Of a stretch of 64,000 nt of DNA, positions 49,845 through 58,716 are shown piece after piece. The position numbers and the translations under genes are program-made. Under the pieces are notes generated by a model. The model was not told the DNA's origin. It worked only from the letters and a program-made list of their open reading frames with translations, and did not search any database. The stretch spans positions 89,345-153,344 of the forward strand of contig NZ_BJDL01000007.1 of NCBI RefSeq assembly GCF_005405125.1. The letters run 5' to 3'. Source of the stretch: Lactiplantibacillus songbeiensis (lineage in GTDB: Bacteria > Bacillota > Bacilli > Lactobacillales > Lactobacillaceae). Each line of letters begins with the position of its first letter. Position 1 is the first letter of the stretch.

Positions 49845-49955
49845 TTGAGATGGTTGATCGAATCTGGCGAAGTCATGCAATTGACAAATTGGCCACTGAC
49901 CGTCACTAACGTACAGTTAGTGACGTCTCAATTAGCACTACAACTCGGATTTTGA
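49845..49955 (+). CDS. Possible 36-residue ORF before the Bax1-like gene
   Basis: A TTG-started ORF with GAGGTGA four bases in front: MRWLIESGEVMQLTNWPLTV at the start, ending ALQLGF. A perfect hairpin (49901-49925) lies inside it. A 19-codon ATG ORF overlaps in another frame. Unknown function; possibly a leader peptide. Confidence 0.35.
   Translation: MRWLIESGEVMQLTNWPLTVTNVQLVTSQLALQLGF
49901..49925 (+). promoter_or_regulatory. Perfect hairpin in the Bax1-like gene leader
   Basis: CGTCACTAAC and GTTAGTGACG are perfect complements around the loop GTACA. No T-run follows, so it is not a terminator; an operator or RNA-level signal is possible. Confidence 0.5.
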
Positions 49956-49995
49956 AAAGTATAACTAGTTAAATTTTAGGTGAAAGAGGGATTAT

Positions 49996-50715
49996 ATGAA
50001 CAACTTTCAACAAGAACCACAAAACCCCCGCACAATTAATACGCAAGTGGGGTTACGGAGCTTTTTAGCTAAGATGTATGGATACATGTCATTGGCAGTG
50101 TTGGTTTCGGCGGTTGTCGCGTTCTTATCGATGACGGTTTGGAAACCAGTTATTTTCGGCGCCTTTGCCTCACATCCGCTCATGTTTTTGATGATTTTCA
50201 TCATTAGTATGTTTGCGATGATTGGTGGGATTCAAGTTAATGCCACCCGTAATCCAGCAATGAGTTTTACCTTGTTAATGCTCTTTGCCGTGGTTTTTGG
50301 TGCTGAAATGTCGATCACGTTGTCCTTGTATACGACGGCTTCGATTGTTGGAGCGTTCTTTGCGGCCACAGCGGTCTTTGGCACAATGGCGGTGATTGGG
50401 ACGACAACTAAGCGCGACATGTCACGTTTAGGCACGCATTTATTTGCGGCCTTAATCGGGCTGTTAGTAGCAACGGTCGTAAACATGTTCCTAAAAAGTG
50501 TCATGATTAGCTACGTCTTCTCATATATTGGCGTGTTGATCTTCGCTGGGTTATCCATGTGGGATGCCAACCGGATGCGTGATATGTATTTGAAGTACGG
50601 TGACCAAGTGTCTTCAACTGGGTTAGCCGTTACGGGAGCCTTACAACTTTACTTGGACTTCGTTAACTTGTTCTTATACTTTGTCCAAATCTTCGGTGGT
50701 TCTAGCCGCGATTAA
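49996..50715 (+). CDS. Bax inhibitor-1/YccA family membrane protein
   Basis: 239 residues with seven membrane segments and the family motifs NATRNPAMSF, SYVFSYIGVLIF and GALQLYLDFVNLFLY near the C-terminus. The family includes pH-sensitive calcium leak channels and YccA, an FtsH modulator. GAAAGAGGG precedes the ATG; a terminator follows. Confidence 0.9.
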   Translation: MNNFQQEPQNPRTINTQVGLRSFLAKMYGYMSLAVLVSAVVAFLSMTVWKPVIFGAFASHPLMFLMIFIISMFAMIGGIQVNATRNPAMSFTLLMLFAVVFGAEMSITLSLYTTASIVGAFFAATAVFGTMAVIGTTTKRDMSRLGTHLFAALIGLLVATVVNMFLKSVMISYVFSYIGVLIFAGLSMWDANRMRDMYLKYGDQVSSTGLAVTGALQLYLDFVNLFLYFVQIFGGSSRD

Positions 50716-50729
50716 TTAAATGATTGCAT

Positions 50730-50765
50730 AAAACGAGTGCTGACTTGGTCAGTAACTCGTTTTTT
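50730..50765 (+). terminator. Terminator after the Bax1-like gene
   Basis: AAAACGAGT and ACTCGTTTTTT pair; an inner CTGAC/GTCAG stem extends the hairpin. Confidence 0.87.
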
Positions 50766-50845
50766 CTTACCATGATTGCCCGTAAACCGCCATTTTTTGG
50801 TACAATTAAGACTATAAATAGTCCGACTAAAAGGAGCGTAATCTA

Positions 50846-53494
50846 ATGGCAAAAAAATTATTATTGATTGATGGCAACAGCGTCGCGTTTCGGGCGTTCT
50901 TCGCGCTGCATAATCAGCTCGATCGTTTTGTGAACGCTGACGGGTTGCACACGAATGCCATTTATGGCTTCAATACCATGCTGGATCATATGATCAAAGC
51001 CGTTAATCCGACTGATATGCTTGTGGCATTTGATGCCGGTAAAACGACTTTTCGGACGGCGATGTTTGATAATTACAAGGGTGGTCGTGCCAAGACCCCG
51101 GGCGAATTCTCAGAACAAATGCCGTATATTAAACAATTACTCGATGCTTATGGCATCCAACATTACGAATTAAAAGATTATGAAGCCGATGATATTATCG
51201 GGACGTTAGCCGGTCAAGCCGATGCAGCTGGCTATACCACCACGGTTGTGACTGGTGATCGGGATTTGACACAATTGACCACGGATCACACGACCATTGC
51301 GGTGACGGTCAAAGGGGTCTCTGAAGTTGAACGCTATACGCCCGCGCATGTGCAAGAAAAGCTAGGCATTACGCCATTACAGATTATTGATATGAAGGGC
51401 CTGACCGGCGATACCTCGGATAATTATCCAGGTGTCACTAAGGTCGGTGAAAAGACGGCGCTCAAACTTTTGAAGCAATATGGGTCAATTGAAGGGGTCT
51501 ACGAAAACATCGATGACATGAAGAAGTCAAAGATGAAGGAACATTTGATTGAAGATCATGATTTAGCCACGCGAGCAAAAGTTTTGGCGACAATTAAACG
51601 TGATGCGCCAATTACGGTTGGTATTGCTGACTTAACTTACGACGGTCCGGATGTCGAAAAGTTAGCGGAATTCTATCAAACGATGGACTTTCAATCATTT
51701 TTAAAGAAATTAAACGTTGGTCCCGCTGAACCGGCCAAGCCAATTGATTACACTGTATTGACTAAGGATAATCTTGGTGAATTAGCGCAATTTACGGATC
51801 ATGTTGAGTTTTACTTAGAAATGCCCACCCCTAATTATCACACCTCAGCCTTTGCTGGGTTTGCGATTGGTCATGCGGATCATTGGTATGTCAGTCGCGA
51901 CGTGGAATTATTGTTGCAGCCGGCAGTTAAAGACTTATTAGCCAGCGAAACGGTCCAAAAAAACGTGTTCGATATGAAGCGGACGATTGTCGGCTTGCAC
52001 CGTTTAGGGTTAACGCTTAAGTCAGTCGATTTCGACTTATTGTTAGTGTCATACTTGCTCGATACTAATGACAACAGTAATGACCTTGGTAGTTTGGCTG
52101 AACAACATGGCTATACGGACTTGCCAACGGATGAAACGGTTTATGGCAAAGGGGTTAAACGCGCGATTCCTGATGATGATACCGTGTTCTTTAGCCATTT
52201 GGCGCGCAAGTTAGCGGCAATTGCGGCTTTGAAGACGGAATTATTAAAGAAACTCGATGAAAATGAACAAACGCCGTTATATCACGATATTGAAAAGCCG
52301 ATTGCCTTAGTTTTAGCGCAGATGGAAATGGCTGGTATCACGGTTGACAGTAGTCGGTTGCAAGCGATGGGGAGTCAATTCAAAGAGCGCCTTAGTGAAA
52401 TCGAACAGACGATTTATCAAGAAGCAGGTCATGAATTTAACATTAACTCGCCTAAGCAGCTCGGGGTTATTTTGTTTGAAGAAATGAAATTACCAGTGAT
52501 TAAAAAGACGAAGACGGGTTATTCAACGGCCGTTGATGTGCTAGAAAAGCTAGCTCCAGAAGCGCCAATCGTCGCTAATATCTTACAGTATCGGCAAATC
52601 TCAAAGATTCAGTCGACATACGTGGAAGGCTTATTAGACGCGGTGCATTCGACAGATCAAAAGGTGCACACCCGTTATTTGCAGACCTTGACGCAAACGG
52701 GACGCTTATCATCAGTGGATCCGAACTTGCAAAACATTCCAGTGCGTTTGGAAGAAGGCCGTAAGATTCGTCAAGCCTTTGTGCCTAGTCATCCAGACTG
52801 GCAGATCTTCTCATCCGATTATTCACAGATTGAATTGCGTGTTTTGGCCCATATTACGCATGATGAAAATATGCAAGCCGCCTTTAAAGAAGGCGACGAT
52901 ATTCATGCGGCAACCGCGATGCGGATCTTTAATTTGAAGTCGCCGGCAGACGTCACACCAAATATTCGGCGGCAAGCAAAGGCCGTTAACTTTGGGATTG
53001 TCTATGGTATTAGTGATTATGGGTTGTCCCAAAATATCGGGATTACGCGCAAGCAAGCTAAGCAGTTTATCGACGCATACTTCACGGAATATCCGGGTGT
53101 TAAAGCTTACATGGATAATATTGTCAAAACGGCGCACGAACAAGGCTACGTTGAAACGATTGCCCATCGGCGGCGCTACTTGCCAGATATTAACGCGCGG
53201 GGCTTTAATCAACGGTCATTTGCCGAACGGACGGCGATGAATACGCCTATCCAAGGGAGTGCCGCGGATATTATCAAAATCGCGATGATCAAGATGCAAG
53301 CTAAGCTTAAAGAAGCCGGTTTGCAAGCAACGATGCTTTTACAAGTCCATGATGAATTGATTTTTGAAGCCCCAGCTAGTGAAATCCCAACTTTGGAAAA
53401 ATTAGTGCCAAGTGTGATGGATTCAGCGGTCAAGTTGGATGTGCCATTGAAAGTTGAAAGTCATTTTGGCAATACTTGGTACGATGCAAAATAG
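50846..53494 (+). CDS. polA: DNA polymerase I
   Basis: 882 residues. 5'-3' exonuclease domain (LLLIDGNSVAFRAFFALH, YEADDIIGTLA, GLTGDTSDN), a central 3'-5' exonuclease-like domain whose acidic catalytic residues look degraded (DHVEFYLEMPTPN where DxE would be), and the polymerase domain (SSDYSQIELRVLAHI, RRQAKAVNFGIVYGIS, LLQVHDELIFE). It fills gaps in repair and Okazaki fragments. AAAGGAGCG precedes the ATG. Confidence 0.96.
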   Translation: MAKKLLLIDGNSVAFRAFFALHNQLDRFVNADGLHTNAIYGFNTMLDHMIKAVNPTDMLVAFDAGKTTFRTAMFDNYKGGRAKTPGEFSEQMPYIKQLLDAYGIQHYELKDYEADDIIGTLAGQADAAGYTTTVVTGDRDLTQLTTDHTTIAVTVKGVSEVERYTPAHVQEKLGITPLQIIDMKGLTGDTSDNYPGVTKVGEKTALKLLKQYGSIEGVYENIDDMKKSKMKEHLIEDHDLATRAKVLATIKRDAPITVGIADLTYDGPDVEKLAEFYQTMDFQSFLKKLNVGPAEPAKPIDYTVLTKDNLGELAQFTDHVEFYLEMPTPNYHTSAFAGFAIGHADHWYVSRDVELLLQPAVKDLLASETVQKNVFDMKRTIVGLHRLGLTLKSVDFDLLLVSYLLDTNDNSNDLGSLAEQHGYTDLPTDETVYGKGVKRAIPDDDTVFFSHLARKLAAIAALKTELLKKLDENEQTPLYHDIEKPIALVLAQMEMAGITVDSSRLQAMGSQFKERLSEIEQTIYQEAGHEFNINSPKQLGVILFEEMKLPVIKKTKTGYSTAVDVLEKLAPEAPIVANILQYRQISKIQSTYVEGLLDAVHSTDQKVHTRYLQTLTQTGRLSSVDPNLQNIPVRLEEGRKIRQAFVPSHPDWQIFSSDYSQIELRVLAHITHDENMQAAFKEGDDIHAATAMRIFNLKSPADVTPNIRRQAKAVNFGIVYGISDYGLSQNIGITRKQAKQFIDAYFTEYPGVKAYMDNIVKTAHEQGYVETIAHRRRYLPDINARGFNQRSFAERTAMNTPIQGSAADIIKIAMIKMQAKLKEAGLQATMLLQVHDELIFEAPASEIPTLEKLVPSVMDSAVKLDVPLKVESHFGNTWYDAK

Positions 53495-53505
53495 GAAGTG
53501 AGTCC

Positions 53506-54330
53506 ATGCCAGAATTACCTGAAGTTGAAACGGTTCGTCGCGGCTTAAATCGCTTAGTTAAAGGCGCGACGATTGCCAGTATCGATGTTTACTGGCCTAA
53601 AATTATTAATAATGATCTTGACAGTTTTAAAAGCCGGTTAGCCGGCCAAACGATTGAAAAAATCGATCGGCGGGGTAAGTATTTGTTATTCCGATTTACC
53701 GGTGGCTTGACGATGGTGTCACATTTACGGATGGAAGGTAAATACAACGTCGTCCCAGCCAATACCAGTCGTACCAAGCACACGCATGTTGTCTTTCACC
53801 TAACGGATGACCGAGATCTCTGGTACAACGATACCCGTAAGTTCGGTCGGATGACCTTAGTACCAACGGGTGAAGAATCAACAGTCGGCGGGTTGAATAA
53901 GATTGGTCCCGAACCAGTCGCTGACCAACTGACGGTCGCTTATATGACGGCAATTTTTGCGAAGTCTAAGAAGATGATCAAACCGTTGTTGTTAGATCAA
54001 AGTAAGATTGCCGGTATTGGTAATATTTACGCTGATGAAGTGTTGTGGATGAGTAAGATTCATCCGATGCGACCCGCTAATCTCCTAACAGCTGATGAGA
54101 TTGCAACGTTGCATCAAAATATCATCGATGAAATGGCTATGGCGATCAAAGGTCATGGGACCACGGTGCATTCATTCTCAACCGCCTTTGGTGAAGCCGG
54201 ACAATTTCAAAATCAGTTACACGTTTACGGTCGTGAAGGTGAGCCTTGTGAACGTTGTGGGACCCTGATTGAAAAGATTAAAGTTGCACAACGGGGGACA
54301 CATTTTTGCCCGCACGAGCAACGTTTGTAG
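53506..54330 (+). CDS. mutM: Formamidopyrimidine-DNA glycosylase
   Basis: 274 residues beginning MPELPEVETVRRGL, with catalytic Pro2/Glu3, and the helix-two-turn-helix IAGIGNIYADEVLW. The C-terminal zinc finger reads CERCGTLIEKI ... THFCPHEQRL: the fourth cysteine expected in CPxCQ is Glu, with a His next to it. It removes oxidised purines. ATAGGAAGTGAG precedes the ATG, 11 bases after polA. Confidence 0.94.
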   Translation: MPELPEVETVRRGLNRLVKGATIASIDVYWPKIINNDLDSFKSRLAGQTIEKIDRRGKYLLFRFTGGLTMVSHLRMEGKYNVVPANTSRTKHTHVVFHLTDDRDLWYNDTRKFGRMTLVPTGEESTVGGLNKIGPEPVADQLTVAYMTAIFAKSKKMIKPLLLDQSKIAGIGNIYADEVLWMSKIHPMRPANLLTADEIATLHQNIIDEMAMAIKGHGTTVHSFSTAFGEAGQFQNQLHVYGREGEPCERCGTLIEKIKVAQRGTHFCPHEQRL

Positions 54331-54339
54331 GTGACAATC

Positions 54340-54933
54340 ATGACTAAAATTATTGGATTAACCGGCGGGATTGCAACGGGTAAGTCGACGGTTTCGAAGA
54401 TGTTAGCCGAAGCGGGTTTACCGATTGTCGATGCGGATAAAATTGCGTGGCAAGTAGAGGGTCCGGGGACCCCAACCTTGGCGAAGATTGCAGCTCATTT
54501 TGGCCCGGATGCAATCTTACCTGATGGTGGATTAAATCGCCGTTGGTTAGGTCATCGTGTGTTTAACGATGCGGAGGATCTAGCTGCGTTAAACGCCATC
54601 ACGAGTGGTCCAATTCAACACGCCATGCTGACCGCAATTGTGGCCGCCGGGCAATCAAAACCAGCCGCCATTATTCTCGATGTGCCCTTATTATTTGAAA
54701 GTGGTTGGCAGCATGTCTGTGACCAAGTGATTGTGGTCAGTGCGCCAACTAATGTGGTCTTGCCACGGTTAATGGCACGTAACCACTTAACGGCGGCGGC
54801 TGCGCAAGCTAGAATCGACAGTCAAATGCCGTTAGCTGAGAAGTGCCAACGTGCCGATATCGTGATCGATAACGGACAAAACGTTGATAAAACAAGAACC
54901 GCCGTGTTAAAATGGCTGAAAACTATTAAATGA
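54340..54933 (+). CDS. coaE: Dephospho-CoA kinase
   Basis: 197-residue P-loop kinase with GLTGGIATGKSTVS, DADKIAW and LDVPLLFES. It makes CoA from dephospho-CoA in the last step. ATG 54340 follows AGGTGA; the GTG at 54331 is embedded in that site. Third gene of polA-mutM-coaE. Confidence 0.94.
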   Translation: MTKIIGLTGGIATGKSTVSKMLAEAGLPIVDADKIAWQVEGPGTPTLAKIAAHFGPDAILPDGGLNRRWLGHRVFNDAEDLAALNAITSGPIQHAMLTAIVAAGQSKPAAIILDVPLLFESGWQHVCDQVIVVSAPTNVVLPRLMARNHLTAAAAQARIDSQMPLAEKCQRADIVIDNGQNVDKTRTAVLKWLKTIK

Positions 54934-54989
54934 AACCATTAGTCTGACAGTTTTTAGTTATAGTTATGTGTAAGTGTTTGTTCCGCCAA

Positions 54990-55140
54990 GTAAGCACGGC
55001 ATCCGGTGGGAACCGGTCATAGCCGGAGAGCGGTCTATGACCTCGCCTTGAAGCCGAAAATCACGTCTTCAAGGTCGTTCCATGCCCTAAGCCAGCCGAA
55101 ACCGCTAGCTAAGGGCATCAACACGGGATACCATGCTTAC
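54990..55140 (+). repeat. C-type structured module, copy 2
   Basis: The two ends are near-perfect complements over 19 bases (GTAAGCACGGCATCCGGTG with CACGGGATACCATGCTTAC). Inside are hairpin 1 (GGTCATAG/CTATGACC, loop CCGGAGAGCGGT), hairpin 2 (CCTTGAAG/CTTCAAGG, loop CCGAAAATCACGT) and hairpin 3 (ATGCCCTAAGC/GCTAAGGGCAT). The loops match those of A modules. The 568-base coaE-nrdR gap holds this, a solo A module and about 150 bases with nothing recognisable. Confidence 0.75.
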
Positions 55141-55291
55141 ATGGCTACACTCAGATGGGGTTGTATTAAGAATGATAGGTTGATGTAAGAACAATAACTA
55201 TCTTATAGATTACTGTTTTATTGATTAGTGTCATTAGGTTTATGTTAAGCAATATTTTTCAACTGAATTCTTATTATCAACCACCCGACAA

Positions 55292-55446
55292 ATTAACGTC
55301 GGACGGGCCAGAATTGGCTCAGTGGTGTCGTTTATCTTAGTCGGTGATTTTCCGACTTAGATAAAGCCCGGCTTTCGAGACCGCACTATGGCTCGAAAAC
55401 GTGGCCACCACGTTCCAGCCGATTCTGGCCCAACCAGAGTGGCAAA
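55292..55446 (-). repeat. Solo A module before nrdR
   Basis: The minus strand reads GCCACTCTGGTTGGGCCAGA to GGCCCGTCCGACG. The outer stem pairs; hairpin 1 is TTTTCGAG/CTCGAAAG, hairpin 2 is TTTATCTAAGTCGG/CCGACTAAGATAAA with loop AAAATCA. No inverted ends seen. Confidence 0.78.
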
Positions 55447-55501
55447 TTAGTGAACTAAAAAAGATAAAAAGATAAAAAACATCAAACGAGGTGAGAAGTC
55501 C

Positions 55502-56017
55502 ATGCAATGTCCACACTGTCATCATAATGGCTCGCGGGTCGTCGATAGTCGACCGACTGACGATGGTCGGGTAATCCGACGGCGGCGCGAATGCGAGAAC
55601 TGCGGTTTTCGCTTCACGACTTTTGAACGAGTCGAAGCGACCCCATTATTAGTCATTAAAAAGAATGGTGCGCGCGAAGAATTTAATCGCGAAAAGATTT
55701 TGCGCGGGATTATTCGTTCCGCCGAAAAACGCCCAGTTAGTATGGAAACCATGACCGGTATCGTTGATGACGTGGAAAATAAAGTCCGCTCATTAGGTGA
55801 AAACGAAATTTCCAGTCAAGTCATTGGCGAATATGTCATGGAAAAATTAGCCGATATCGATGAAATTTCGTATATTCGGTTTGCCAGTGTTTACCGGCAA
55901 TTTAAAGATATGCATGTCTTCTTGAATGAACTTCAAGACATGATGGAACGCGATAAAGTTAAATTAGCTAAGACACCAACTAAGCCTCACAAGGCGTCTA
56001 AGCCAAAGTCAGAATAA
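55502..56017 (+). CDS. nrdR: Transcriptional repressor NrdR
   Basis: 171 residues: N-terminal zinc ribbon [17 protein letters not shown] ... [15 protein letters not shown] and an ATP-cone domain ([18 protein letters not shown]). It represses ribonucleotide reductase genes according to dATP/ATP. GAGGTGAGAAG precedes the ATG. It is the first gene of nrdR-dnaB-dnaI. Confidence 0.95.
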   Translation: MQCPHCHHNGSRVVDSRPTDDGRVIRRRRECENCGFRFTTFERVEATPLLVIKKNGAREEFNREKILRGIIRSAEKRPVSMETMTGIVDDVENKVRSLGENEISSQVIGEYVMEKLADIDEISYIRFASVYRQFKDMHVFLNELQDMMERDKVKLAKTPTKPHKASKPKSE

Positions 56018-56039
56018 CCAGAGAAAATGGTGAGTAAAC

Positions 56040-57455
56040 ATGCCGAAAGAAGAACCGGCACTGACCCCGAAGACTGGTTTGTTGGTCCCGAATGCACCGG
56101 TATTATCTGCAACCCAACAAACTGTTTTAGCTGAACTGTATCTGCCATTAACGGGGGCACTGGCGTATGGCCTGTATGCTGCGTTATTGAGCTTGCAGTC
56201 GACGACAACCCAAGTCAGTGGTCGGCATAGTCATGCAGAAGTGTTAGGCATTTTAAATGCTGATCTACCGACCGTGTTAGCGGCCCGCACGAAGCTTGAA
56301 GGTACGGGGTTATTACGGACGTATTATCAGCCGGATGAGCTTGGCGATTATTATATTTACCAACTGCAACCGCCAATGACGGCGCAGCAGTTTTTTGCGG
56401 ACGATCTATTAAGTGTGCTTTTGTTGGATACAGTCGGTGAGACCCGCTATCAACAAACGGCTGCGAATTTCAAACCGGTAACGGTGGATCTGTCACAGGC
56501 ACAAGAAGTGACGGCTGGTTTACTGGATGTCTTCCATTTGGATGGACAAAAAGTGACCACACCGCCTGCTACGGTTCAAGAAGTCCGTCAGACACTACCA
56601 GCTAGTAGTGTCGCCACCACTGGTCCAGATTTGACCAAGACAGATTTTGATTGGCAAGTTTTGGGGCAGATTTTGCAACAAAACTATGTTGATCTCAATC
56701 AAGTCTCGGCGTCGCGCGAACTGATTGTGACGGAAAGCCGGGTCTATGGCATCAGTGAAGTTGAGATGGGGAAGCTCATTAGTGAAGTGGCCAGCTTAAC
56801 TACCGGTAAGTTTGATGAGAATCAGTTGAAATTACTGATTGCGCGCCGTTACCAGCGAACGACCACCCCAGTTGCCACACCCGCCGCCGCTTCAGCCGCC
56901 GCGGCACCAACGAGTACGGCTGCGGTGGCGACAAGTCAGTTTTCAGCGTCTGAACAACAATTGTTGTCGGTCGTGAAAACGACGGCTCCAAGTGATTTTC
57001 TTACCGCTTTGAAGCAAGAAAAACACGGCATTGTGACTGCGGGTGAGCAACGATTACTTTATGATTTGGTCCAACGTCGGATATTCAGTAATGGCGTTAT
57101 CAATATGTTGACCTATTGTATTCTCCAATTACAAAAGCGCGAAGTCAGCACTTTAAATAAGAACTTGATGGAAACAATCGCTGATAATTGGGCCCAGCAC
57201 GAGATTACGACCCCTGAAGCGGCGTTAACCTATTTAAAGCAACGGGAGCAAGCCCAGAACCAGCCGACCCGTAAACGGGCACCACGGCGCCAAAATGGCC
57301 GGCCAGTGCGTAAAGAAGTTGTTCCAAAATGGATGCAAGCGTCGTCGGCTGCTAGTAAACCTAAACCAGCAAGCAGTCAGACTTCAATCTCAGCGGCCGA
57401 CCGTCAGAAGTTAGCGGATCGGGTGGCCAAATTAAAATCAGATAAGGAGGGTTAA
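56040..57455 (+). CDS. dnaB: Replication initiation and membrane attachment protein DnaB
   Basis: 471 residues of the Firmicute DnaB/DnaD family, a helicase-loading protein (not the helicase). A winged-helix N-terminal region (AELYLPLTGALAYGLYAALL) is followed by an Ala-rich linker and a C-terminal DnaD-like domain with YDLVQRRIFSNGVINMLTYC, and a basic tail (RKRAPRRQNGRP). It is two bases upstream of dnaI. Confidence 0.9.
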   Translation: MPKEEPALTPKTGLLVPNAPVLSATQQTVLAELYLPLTGALAYGLYAALLSLQSTTTQVSGRHSHAEVLGILNADLPTVLAARTKLEGTGLLRTYYQPDELGDYYIYQLQPPMTAQQFFADDLLSVLLLDTVGETRYQQTAANFKPVTVDLSQAQEVTAGLLDVFHLDGQKVTTPPATVQEVRQTLPASSVATTGPDLTKTDFDWQVLGQILQQNYVDLNQVSASRELIVTESRVYGISEVEMGKLISEVASLTTGKFDENQLKLLIARRYQRTTTPVATPAAASAAAAPTSTAAVATSQFSASEQQLLSVVKTTAPSDFLTALKQEKHGIVTAGEQRLLYDLVQRRIFSNGVINMLTYCILQLQKREVSTLNKNLMETIADNWAQHEITTPEAALTYLKQREQAQNQPTRKRAPRRQNGRPVRKEVVPKWMQASSAASKPKPASSQTSISAADRQKLADRVAKLKSDKEG

Positions 57456-57457
57456 TC

Positions 57458-58393
57458 ATGGAAAATATTTCTGAAACGCTTAAGATTCTCATGAACAAAC
57501 GGCACTTGAATCAACAGTATCAGCAGTTGATGACAACGGTCTATCAAGATCCGGATGTGCGTGAATTCTTGAAGACGCATGAACAGGAACTTTCGCAGGA
57601 TGCCCTCGAACGTAGTGCAACGAAACTCTATGAATTTTGCGAAGAAAAACGTAAGGTGGCTCGCCATGAGCCCACCCAAGCACCGGGGTATCAGCCAGAA
57701 CTCGTGATGAGCAATCATTTAATCGATATTGCTTATCAACCAACGGTCCAGCTACAAGAAGCGCAGGCGGAACGAGCGTTAAAACAACGGGTGCGCTCAA
57801 TCAGTATGCCGAAGAATATTCAAAATGCTGATCTGAAAGCTTATGATCAAGATGGTGATCGTGCCGCGGCGTTGATGTCCGCGTTAGATTTTATTGATGC
57901 GTACACTCAAGCGCCGAAACGTTTTCATCGTGGCCTCTATCTATATGGGTCGTTTGGCGTCGGCAAGACTTACTTGCTAGGCGCGATGGCCAATGAACTA
58001 GCCGCGCGCGGCTTTCAAACGACGCTGATTCATTTTCCAAGTTTCGCAGTTGAAATGAAACGTTCGATTAGCAATAATACGTCCGGTGATAAAGTCGACG
58101 CGATTAAACGCGCGCCAATCCTAATGATCGATGATATTGGGGCAGATGCGTCCTCAACCTGGATTCGTGATGATGTCTTAGGCGTTATCTTAGAATTTCG
58201 GATGCAAGAAGAACTCCCGACGTGTTTCTCGTCAAACTTTTCCATGCAGGAATTACAAGACGGTTACCTAACCATCTCGCAAAAGGGCGACGAAGAACCG
58301 ATCAAAGCTCAACGGATCATGCAGCGGGTGCGGTATTTGTCGACTGAGATCGAAATGATTGGTCAAAATCGTCGGTTAAATCCGACTGATTAG
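57458..58393 (+). CDS. dnaI: Primosomal protein DnaI, helicase loader
   Basis: 311 residues. N-terminal helicase-binding region, then an AAA+ domain with Walker A GSFGVGKTYLLG near residue 168 and Walker B ILMIDDIGAD. It loads the replicative helicase with DnaB and DnaD. AAGGAGGG precedes the ATG. Confidence 0.93.
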   Translation: MENISETLKILMNKRHLNQQYQQLMTTVYQDPDVREFLKTHEQELSQDALERSATKLYEFCEEKRKVARHEPTQAPGYQPELVMSNHLIDIAYQPTVQLQEAQAERALKQRVRSISMPKNIQNADLKAYDQDGDRAAALMSALDFIDAYTQAPKRFHRGLYLYGSFGVGKTYLLGAMANELAARGFQTTLIHFPSFAVEMKRSISNNTSGDKVDAIKRAPILMIDDIGADASSTWIRDDVLGVILEFRMQEELPTCFSSNFSMQELQDGYLTISQKGDEEPIKAQRIMQRVRYLSTEIEMIGQNRRLNPTD

Positions 58394-58395
58394 TG

Positions 58396-58423
58396 TTGAC
58401 ATTTAAATCAAAAGTGGTTTAAT
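58396..58423 (+). promoter_or_regulatory. Promoter of thrS
   Basis: Consensus TTGACA at 58396-58401 and TTTAAT at 58418-58423, spacer 16, right after the dnaI stop. Confidence 0.75.
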
Positions 58424-58429
58424 GAAAAC

Positions 58430-58660
58430 AGATGCAAAAGACATGCTCAATTAATCATGGATCGCAGAGATCAGACCATTAGCTGGAAGGTTTGGACCGG
58501 ATTAGTCGAGATACCACTTTTGTGAACATGCTCAAACGAGCCGGAACGCTTCCGTTATTAGCGCTAATGAGTCAGTGACTTTAAGTTACTGAAAAATCGG
58601 GTGGAACCACGTCAATCACGTCCCTATTACTAGCTATGGCTAGTAGTAGGGACTTTTTTG
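58430..58660 (+). promoter_or_regulatory. T-box riboswitch controlling thrS
   Basis: The T-box motif GGGTGGAACCACG is at 58599-58611. The base of stem I is GCAAAAG (about 58433) with CTTTTGT (about 58521), and a Thr codon ACC lies just inside it as the specifier. A terminator hairpin (GTCCCTATTACTAGC/GCTAGTAGTAGGGAC, then T6) ends it. Uncharged tRNA-Thr would allow read-through. Confidence 0.9.
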
Positions 58661-58716
58661 TCGTCCCAGCGCGGCGTTTTGGTGAAGGAGTAATTTTTTA
58701 AGGAGTGTGTCAATTT

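Noticed and set aside
54990..55446. Integron-like attC cassettes
   Set aside because: The folded modules recall attC sites, but there is no integrase, no cassette genes between them and no attC end motif.
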